64,000 nt of DNA, from the NCBI RefSeq assembly GCF_020509005.1, contig NC_063020.1, forward strand, positions 868,001 through 932,000, given 5' to 3'. The notes beneath the pieces are model-generated. The model searched no databases and was not told the DNA's origin. It saw only the letters and a list, made by a program, of their open reading frames with translations. Position numbers and translations under genes: made by a program. The stretch's first letter is position 1; every line of letters starts with the position of its first letter. Below are positions 55,401-64,000 of this stretch, one piece after another. The stretch is from Fulvia fulva. Lineage: Eukaryota; Ascomycota; Dothideomycetes; Mycosphaerellales; Mycosphaerellaceae.

Positions 55401-58400
55401 AGATAGATAGATTTGTTATTCCCCTGTTCTAGGACCCTATCCGGCCTATATAGGTATATATCTATTGTTATATACAAAGGGAAACCCGAATAGGTGAAAA
55501 CCCTTCCTACCCCCGACTACTCCTTATCTAGATTAGCTTTCCCTCTAAACGTACGTAGTCTATATTACTACCCCGTTAGCCCCCGCTCCTAGCCGGTCTC
55601 GTCGCGCTACGTCGTATCCTCTCTTCCTATACTACTCCTACTAGGCGGTACTGTTCTAGCTAGCCCTTCTCTAGTATCTAGTTCGTAATACGCCGTAGGT
55701 CCTTAGCGTTGTTAAGAAGTGCCCTAATCGTCCGGTTCCTCGCCTTTACTATCTACTCCCCCCTTCCTAGCGACCACCTCGGATAGACGAGGAGTACGTG
55801 CCGCACGTTCTAGGAGCGATAGCCGTAGGGGTAGCTAGTATTCGTATATCCTAGAACCTTCCTCTATAATAGGTACCCCTAGAGGCCGATATGTTCGCTT
55901 CGTAGTTAGGTTACTATACTCCTCTATATCCTCGTAAGGCGGTAGTAGATAAGCTTTAGGGGGTACTTAACCGCGGATTTTGTAGCTAACTATTCCTTAG
56001 GTTATCCCGCTAGCTAAGGGCGTCTACTATACCCTATAACCTAGTTGTTCTACCTCTCTTTCTATAGTTACTCTATAAACGATTTCTTACCTTCCTATTA
56101 TATTACTAGCTATTCGTCCCTTACCCGGTAGTTCGGCTCGTTTCCGGGTCGAATACCCCTATACGCTAGTACTAATTCGCGGGCCCTTACGACTACACTA
56201 GTAATGACCTTCTATACTAGGTACTATACCGACTTGCCTAAGTAGGAGGTCCGTAGTCCCTAGATATATAGGTCGATCGGCGGTATAGCGGTCTCGTACT
56301 TAAGTATCCTCGTTAGTGTCGACTTATATACCCCGGTAACCTTCCTTAGCTATTAGTTTTAGATCTTCGCTAGCGGCGCGACGAGTCCCTTCGATAGGTA
56401 GGCTCTCTCGCCTAAGGACTATACTTAGCTACTATAGGTAAGGACTAGCCGTATAATAGCCGTATATAGAAGTCGTAACTACCGGAAGTCCGCCCCCTAT
56501 ATAGACGTAGTGAGCCTCTAGTATAATACTATATTCTGTTTAGCTTTCCGTAATATTGCCTATACGTACTTCCTCTACCGTAGCGCCGGGTCCACCTATA
56601 GTCCGAGGATCCTAAGCTGATTTACCGGGTTAGTCGTATGCCCCTATATCTAGATAGAAGCTTATATATTGTAGAACCGTGGCCGGCGCGTAAAGTGTAT
56701 TAGATTGTACTTTTCTAGGGCAAACCGAGCCCCGTACCTCCTAGCCTAGTCCTTATAGATCTTGTGCTTCTCTTCTAGTAGCCTATAGTTCTCCTTAGTC
56801 GAGGAAGACTACGCTAGGATGTTTATGTCGTCTACGAAGCTACTCGTAGCGGTGTTCTGGGATTCTAGGGCTAGGAGTAGCGTCGCTATAAAGAAGAGGA
56901 ACAGAATAGGTACTAGCGTTAAGCCTTACGGGATTCTAGTATAGACTGCTTGAAATAGGCTTCTATACTAGCCGACTAGGATCGACGTACTACGGTTTTA
57001 GAGGTAGGACCGTACAAAGTTGACAAGCTACTTAGGGAGTCCTTTCGACCTTAGGATATAGAGTAGCCGCGGGTATAATACGTAGTCGAAGGCTTCCGAT
57101 ATATCTAGGCTAAGTAAGGAAGCTACCTTGTCTCTATTCTTATACTAGATAGCCTTTATCTAAGAGGTAATAAGTTCTATCGCGGATAGCGTCGATCGCT
57201 ATAGGCGCGTACCTATCTAGGTGTCCGGGAGTAGGGAGTGTTCCTCTACCGCCTCGGAGAGTCTCGTTATAACTAGCTTCTTAAGCGCCTTCCTAAGAGT
57301 GTTAAGGAGCGTAATTAGGCGGTACGACTTCACCTACGTATAGTCTTCCTTCTACGGCTTACGTAGGACTACTATCGTCGACTGTTTAAAAGCTATCGGG
57401 TAGTATCTAGTCTATAGGCAGGCGTTAAAGATTGCTAAAACTACTAGGGCTAGTTGATCTCTATACTTCTTTAGTAGCTCGTTTAGGATCCTATCCGGCC
57501 CCGGGGCTTTCTTCGCTAGTAACTTCCTTAGTATAGCGGTAACTTCTCCCTCGGACACCTCCTATTAGACCGCGATACTAGGGGCTAGGGGAGTAGAGCT
57601 ATTTATATCGCTTAGATTAGCCTCGACTAGGGGCGGGAAGAACTTGCTAGCTAGTAGACGCGCCTTGGCCTCGGGGTCGCTAACCGGGCTACTAGGCGAT
57701 TATAGCGCTAGGATAGAGAAGGAGGGGCCCTATATAGGGTCCTATCGGGCCTATTTCGCTAGCTTCTACATCCTCTCTAGCTTGCCGGCGATTTCTTCTA
57801 CTATAGCCCTCTAGCTAACTACTTTCTCCCTTCGTATTATAGCTTTCTTCTATTAGTATGCCTCCCTATATACGTTCTAGGCCTCCTCGCTATAGCTACT
57901 CGTCTATACCCGGCGGGCTCTCCTTACTTCTCTTACTACCGTAGTGCACTCCGGCGTCTAGTATAGTTTAGACTATATCGTTAGTTAGGTAAGCGGAACG
58001 TAAAGTAAGGTCGCTTTTCTTATTTCGTCTATCAACCCCTAGACTACTTCGTCTATCTCGTCTTTACTATTGTATTACTACTACGCGATCTAGACTAGCC
58101 TCTTAGAGTTATCGAGGTACGCCTAGATGTTAGCCTAGTAGGCCTTTCCCTAGTTTAGCTTAGGGGTTCTCGCTAGTATACGTTATATCTATATCGTAAT
58201 AGAGGTCCTGACTAGTATATAGTCTAACGACGCCTCGAGTTTATATTCGATCCTATAGTAGGTTACCGTATAGTAGTAGCTATCTAAGATCTAGGAGAGG
58301 TCGATCGTACCTTAGAGTCCCTCTCTCTTCTAGGTGCCTAGGTCCTTTAGGGTATTAAGGGCAATTACGTTGCTCGCTATTAAGTCGAGTACTTCGTCGG

Positions 58401-60356
58401 CTATAGGGTACGGCTATATAAGGCTTTCCTAGGAAGGGTAGTATATATTAAAGTCTCCTACTACGATATGGTACCCTTGTCTCTTAAGCGCACTGTCTAG
58501 GTGTCTATAGACCCCTAGGTCGCGGCTAGACCTCGAGGCTAGCGGTTGTATATATAGGTTGTGTATCTAGGTGCTACCTACGTAGAGGGAGGTAATATCG
58601 CCCCCGCCTTCTTCGTCTACGTAGTACACTACCTCCCAGTCGGATTCTAGTATATCCTTACTAATATAGAAGCACGTACGGGGTCTACCGTCGCCTCGTA
58701 GGTATATCGTATAGCCTAGTAACTTATAGGTCGTTAGTCTCTTATAGTACGGGTTAATCTATAGCTCCTAGATTATAAGGACGTAGTAGACGCGCGGGTC
58801 CGCCTCGTGTAGGAAATGGTTCTAGACTATATCCTTGCTATAGTTGACGTTATACTAGATAATACTAAGCGTATCGAGGCTAGTCATCGGCATTAATAAT
58901 CATTTCCTCTATATCGTCCTATATCCTACTACCCTATACGTCCTAGTCTACGTCTATCGGCTATATACTAAAGGGGAGCCGGGCCTAGTTAGATTCCCTC
59001 GCCGTAGCTAGTAGAGTACGTGGCCTCCCGTACGCCCTAGGTTACGTATCCTTTATATCGTTCTCGGCCCTAGGGCGCTTATACCCGACCGCCGCTAGTT
59101 AGTTCCGGTATAGGCTAGCCTTACGGTCGCCGTAGAATCTTAGGGCGACGGTTCTGTTTATAATTGCCTTGTTTTTCGCTAGTTTCCGCTATAGGCATTC
59201 CGTACTATACGATAGGTAGTGCCCCGGATAGTTCGCGTACCGTCTCGTAGTCGATATATAGTCCCTAGATATATAGTCTCCTATATAGTTCGAGTAGGCC
59301 TACTTGTTTATATACGTGTAGGTTTGGTGTCTATACTATTAGCATTTGAAGTATTAGAGGACACGAAAGGATAAGGAGTGCTTTTCTACTATCTTAAGGC
59401 TATATTACTAGACTAGGCCTTGTTCTATCGCTAGATCCGCCGCTTTCGCGTCTTATAGCTATACTATTAGCGCCGAGGCCTTCTTGCCTTCTAGCCATTT
59501 CCTATAGAGCCAAGTCGCCTTCTAGATTAGAGAGTTAAGAGTGACCGGGTTGTCCTCTTAGAGAGCGCGTAGGTAACCTTAGTTAGTTAGGTTAAACTCC
59601 TTAGGTATGTCGTAGACTAGGATCGTGAATTGTTTCGTTAAGACCTTCGCTAATGCCGCAACCTTAGATACCTACTATAGCTATACCTCTAGGTGCCTCC
59701 TAGTAGTAGTAGAGCTAGTATAGATCTATAGAGTACCGTTAGACTATTAGTTTACTACGACTACCCCTAGTTAGTTGATTCGTTAGGCGAGCTCCTTATT
59801 CGATAGCTTCGTAACTTCGGCCTAGTCTTCCTTTACTATAATGCGGATCGTAACTATATTGTACGTTAGGCGGGGGCCTAGTATCGATGCCGCGACCGAT
59901 ACCTAGCTATAGGGGTGTTAATTCCGGGTGGCCTTACTAATTACCTAGGACGTCGTCCTTATTTCTTATTGCCCTCGGTAATACGACAGTATAAGCGCTA
60001 TACGTAGCTAAGTAATTATTACCTATAGAGACCGGTAAGGGAGCTAATCGTTAGTTTCTATACTTTTTACGTCCTCTATAAGTTGCTACTAGTTGTCTTA
60101 GGGGGGCTTCGCCTATAGGGTCGTAGGCGCCGTTAGTACCGTAGCCTAGGCTACTATTGCCTAGGAGTTGCCTAATATAGCTAGGCACCTCCGCGGCGTT
60201 TAGAGCTAAAGAAATAGAGTGAAGAGAGCTTCAAGCTATCTAGATTAAATAAGGTAGAACTCCCTTAGTCCTAGGGGTAGTGGCCTACTTTATATATCGT
60301 TAGAATGGCCTTGATAAAAGCTTTCGAATGTGTCGTGTTTTAGCGTAGAGATCGAT
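55401..60356 (-). mobile_element. RIPed Tad1-like LINE, copy E2
   Basis: Same family and orientation as E1, aligned at a constant offset of 40561 bases over 4.94 kb. Most differences are CA/TG versus TA, in both directions: E2 keeps CA near 55482 where E1 has TA, while E1 keeps TGTCA near 15003 where E2 has TATTA. The RT F-V-D-D box is near 56825-56838. The ATAG tail is at left (55401-55411) and the 5' end is where it stops matching E1. The flanks are unrelated to those of E1, so this is a separate insertion, not a segmental duplication. Confidence 0.88.
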
Positions 60357-60414
60357 AGTCCGGCAAGGAAGGAATCGTCCCTCGATTTTCCTAGAGCCTA
60401 TAATAATATCTTTC
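60357..60414. other. Junction between LINE E2 and fragment F
   Basis: 58 bases with no match noticed to either neighbour. No feature seen. Confidence 0.4.
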
Positions 60415-60851
60415 CTCTATAGGTAATAATTACTTAGCTACGTACGGCGCTTATACTATCGTATTACTAAGGGCAAAACGAAATAAGAACCACGTCTTAG
60501 GCGATTAATAAGGCTATCCGGAATTAATACGCCTATAGCTAGGTATCGGTCGCGGTATCGATACTAGGGCCCCGCCTAACGTACGATCTAGTTACGATCC
60601 GTATTATAGTAAAGGAAGACTAGGCCAAAGTTACGAAGCTATCGAATAAGGAGCTCGCCTAACGAATTAATTAACTAGGGGTAGTCGTAGTAAACTAATA
60701 GTCTAACGGTACTCTATAGATCTATACTAGCTCTACTACTACTAGGAGGTACCTAGAGGTATAGCTATAGTAGTCATCTAAGGTTACGGTATTAGCGGAG
60801 GTCTTAATAGAGTAATATACGATCCTAGTCTACGATATACCTAAGGAGTTT
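60415..60851 (+). mobile_element. LINE fragment F (ORF1 5' region, inverted relative to E2)
   Basis: About 437 bp matching 50684-51120 of E3 in the same orientation, and therefore the reverse complement of the 5' part of the adjacent E2. It starts after the E-family 5' end and stops abruptly in ORF1 at CTAAGGAGTT. With E2 it forms a head-to-head inverted repeat. RIPed. Confidence 0.75.
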
Positions 60852-61640
60852 ATTACCGTACCGGCGTATATTTACTTAAACCCGCGGGTACGTACCTAGA
60901 CCTTACGCCCGCTAACTAATCCGACTAGCGGCTTAGCGCCCGTATATAACTCTCGCACCCTCCGCGCCTCTCTTAGATAGAATATCTATTCGACTTCTAC
61001 CTTACCCGACTACGTACTTATACCTACTTATAACACTTCGAATAGATTATTACTAACGTATAGAGAGACACGAGAAGCTATATTCGGGAGATCAACTATT
61101 AACTACCTCTAATATACTAGTTTTATACTTCTATTACTAAATACGGCGTATTCGATAGCGCGTATTAAGAGCAACTTAGGAACGTATAAAGTAACTGTCC
61201 GTACCGGATGCCTATCGAGATATATAGCTCTAAAGCTAGCCTATTTCGAGGTTCTAGTCACCCCGTTTCTATAGCTTAGCTACAGCCCTAAGCCCCCTTC
61301 TAGACTAGCCGAAACTTAGCTAGAACATTACCTAACTTAGATTATAAGCTATACTAGCAATTCACTATAAACCTACTATATACCCTTAACGTATATAGCT
61401 CGCGTAATATATAGAACACTTATAAGACTCTACGCTATAACCTAAACGGCCGCCTAATAGTCCTCTCGAAAAGGAGAAGGCGAACTAGAGATATAGATTC
61501 TAGACTAGAAGTCTAGCTAGCGAGTATTAAGTAACTTATAAGGGAAACCTACGCCTACTAAAAACGGACATAAAGTACACTACTACTAAGCTAGTAATAG
61601 TATAGCTAGTAATACTAGCTAAACTAGTAATAGCTATAGC
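60852..61640. other. Unassigned RIPed segment
   Basis: About 790 bp with very few CA or TG and no long ORF. I recognised no domain in six-frame reading of the clearer parts, no LTR pair and no tail. It shares TTCGGGAGAT with the remnant at 54889. It may hold the start of LINE G or the relic of another element. Confidence 0.4.
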
Positions 61641-64000
61641 AACCGCGACTATAAATATAGGGTAAGCCTCCCCTCCGGGTTAACTAAACCTCTATATAGA
61701 AGGACCTCTATAAAGAGGCTTAAGAGATACTTAAAGCAGATAAGCGCCTAGCTAGGGCGTATAAGAACACGATTGCCCAACTCCTCGGAGCCCTTAAGGC
61801 ACTCGAATATTAGATCCCGAGAGCAACCTAGTAGATAATATAGAAAGCTACTATCTAGTATACTCCTATATAGGTAAACGTAGTAGCTAGCTCCCCTAAC
61901 CTACGGACCTAAAGGACAAACAACGCTATTAGGGTGTACGTTACGGACCCGGAGGCGAAGCGAGAGCTAGAGGGCCTAATAAGTAAGGAACTTGTAGATA
62001 GGATTGGCTAGAAGGAGATAGTAGGAGCTAAAATCGAGCCTAGAGGAGTAATACGCCTCTTTATAGTATAGGAGACAGACCGACAAAAGCTCGAGACCCT
62101 TAAGGACTAGATAGTCAAGGTAGCGAGGTCGATAAAGGTCTCTTACTAGTAGTTTACGGTAATAGCCTATAGGGTACTAAGGACCTTTAGGGTAGAGAAC
62201 GACCTCGCCCTACTCTAGATATAGAACTAGAACACCTTACCGGGAGTACGCTTTACTAAAGTAGCGTAGCTAAATAAGAACGTCGAAGCTACTAAGACGT
62301 ACTCCTCTCTAATTGTCTAGATAGCTACCGCGGAACAAGCGAACTAGGTCCTAGAAGGAGGACTATTCTAGTAATATAAACGCCTCGATACAGAGATATA
62401 TAAGAGTAGCTATAGAGTGCTCTAATGCTTCAACTACTAATAATACGGCTATATCGCGCTAAAGTATACTAAGAAGACCCCTAAGTACCTATACTACGTA
62501 GGACTATATTAGGGAAAACAATACTTACGGGAGGAATCGAGGTACGCGTACTACGGCCGTAAACACCCGGTATACTCGAACTAATGCCCTATAAGGATAG
62601 TAGCGCAAGAAAAGGCCCGCTAGGCTAGGGTAATAACTCCGGCGAGGTACTCGATACTAACGCTCGGTAATTCCTAGTATAGAGGATTCGAGGCCGTAAA
62701 GAGGAAAAGGATAGACGAAGCGACACAAAATATATAGTAGAGCACTCATATACCGCCGGGACGCCTAAGGGGGCTATAGAGGGCGGCAAATGAAGCTAGA
62801 TAGATACGAATCTTCGGGTACCCCCTAACGACCGAACGCTAACTAACCTAATAGGATAGCGCGATAAACGAAGGAGCTATATAGCTAACGAGCACCCTAA
62901 TAGACCTTATCCTAGCTAGTCCGTAATACTAATATAAGCTAACCTTACTATTATATAGTATAACGTTAACAAAAGTAAGGACAATATTCAACTCTACTTT
63001 ATCTAGGAACTCGACGACTAAAGGTATTATATCGTAGCGATATAAGAGCTATAGCTAAACCTATATACTCGAAGACCTACTACCTATACCGACCTACGGT
63101 ACTATATAGCTATCGAGGGAGGTATAGGCTATACCCTAAGGATATATATATACGTTAGTAAAGTATTACGTACGGACGCCTAGAAGGTAATCTCGTACCC
63201 GGAAGGGAGTTAAGGAGACATTACGACTATCTAAATCACTACGAGTTAAGGACCTATCTAGATATATAACGTCTATAACCCTCCTCCTTAGGGAAGAACG
63301 AGTAGAGACCTCGGTACGCTAGTACGACTTGACTAGGTACTCGACTAAGGGGATATAAACTATATACTCCTAGGCGACTTTAACCTCTACTACCTAACGT
63401 AGGGTCTAGAATTCACTCCCCCTTACGTATATCTAGGTAGTAAGCTCCTAGAGATTACGGAAAGTAGAGATATAGAGCTCGTAACCCTAAAGGGTATAGA
63501 GACGTAGAAGGTAAGAATAAGCGCGAGTACTATCGATCTATACTTTCTATCGAGGGACGTAGTAATAAGGCTAGTAGAGTATAGACCTAACCTTACCCTA
63601 GAGGTAGGGTCAGACTACATCCCTATTTAGATAACGATAGCGACGGGAATAGAAGAGGAGCTTCGGGGTAAAAAGCGCCTTAACTAGAAAAAAGCTCCCT
63701 AGGAGGAGATCCGGAATCTACTTAAATAGTACCTAAATAATACTAGTATCGGGGAGACGGAAGCCGAGCTTAATAGTACGGCAGAATAGATAACAACGAC
63801 GATATAGTAGGCGGCCGAGGAACATATACTAGAACTAAGGCCCTCGAAGCACTAGAAGCCCTTCTAGACCCTAGAGTACTTACCTAATTTAAGGACGTAA
63901 GGAGGGCAAGGCGAAAAGAGACGAAGGAGTAAAGCTAAGAAGCGTAGGACGAGTACTAGGGAGCAAGTTAGGCAAAGAAGGCCTAAATATAACGAGATAA
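61641..64000 (+). mobile_element. RIPed Tad1-like LINE, copy G (truncated by window edge)
   Basis: A plus-strand LINE resembling H. ORF1 has the LLGALKAL motif near 61.78-61.81 kb and a zinc knuckle near 62426-62459 with His and one Cys turned to Tyr (C-F-N-Y...Y-G-Y-I). ORF2 starts near 62.95 kb with a block like QYNVNK of the unmutated LINE, where TAG replaces Gln. The endonuclease follows with LGDFNLYY near 63369-63392 and GSDYIPI (from SDH) near 63.61 kb. RT would lie beyond 64000. The 5' limit is uncertain. Confidence 0.8.

Noticed and set aside
1..64000. tRNA, rRNA, CRISPR or satellite arrays and host genes
   Set aside because: No cloverleaf, direct-repeat array, tandem satellite or intron-bearing conserved gene could be supported; the sequence is accounted for by retroelements and two short unassigned blocks.

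Overview
The window is a nested retrotransposon nest from a filamentous ascomycete (Pezizomycotina-type) genome. I find no host gene, tRNA, rRNA or CRISPR array. The assignment rests on chromodomain Ty3/gypsy elements, Tad1-like LINEs and a Ty1/copia element, nearly all carrying the signature of repeat-induced point mutation (RIP). CpA and TpG are almost absent and replaced by TpA, while CpG is left alone; bases 601-660, for example, contain no CA and no TG. The mutated elements keep their length and domain order but are full of TAG/TAA stops. Such blocks are typical of heterochromatin or pericentromeres (inference).

Layout. 1-5812: RIPed gypsy family A, minus strand, cut by the window edge. 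5881-33918: one RIPed copia element, minus strand, with matching 234-bp LTRs at both ends. It is split by gypsy copy B (6229-13450, complete, 5-bp target duplication), by a LINE plus gypsy block (E1 14836-19795; truncated gypsy C 19796-25424), and by a nearly unmutated Tad1-like LINE (27233-32077, 13-bp target duplication). 33919-50323: a truncated RIPed gypsy copy D, split by RIPed LINE H (34919-40035, 15-bp target duplication) and by a fully open gypsy element (42367-49588, target duplication AATAA). 50358-64000: RIPed LINE E3 (plus), an unassigned remnant, LINE E2 (minus, same length as E1), an inverted LINE fragment F, a second unassigned remnant and LINE G (plus, running off the window).

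Only two elements escaped heavy RIP. The gypsy element (7222 bp, 184-bp LTRs differing at one base) has intact gag and pol, with a textbook -1 frameshift site between them: GGGAAAT, a 5-nt spacer and an 8-bp stem. RIPed copy B has exactly the same length, so the pair is a before-and-after view of RIP. The LINE has two ORFs overlapping by ATGA, each broken by one in-frame TAG. Its composition is the reverse of its surroundings: rich in CpA/TpG and almost free of CpG (1 CpG in 28381-28740), which suggests a different genomic history.

The gypsy Gag-Pol would supply capsid, protease, RT/RNase H and integrase; its chromodomain may explain insertion into an old RIPed copy of its own family. The LINE encodes an RNA-binding ORF1 and an endonuclease/RT ORF2. 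The two young elements sit inside RIPed ones, so they arrived after the mutagenesis or escaped it.
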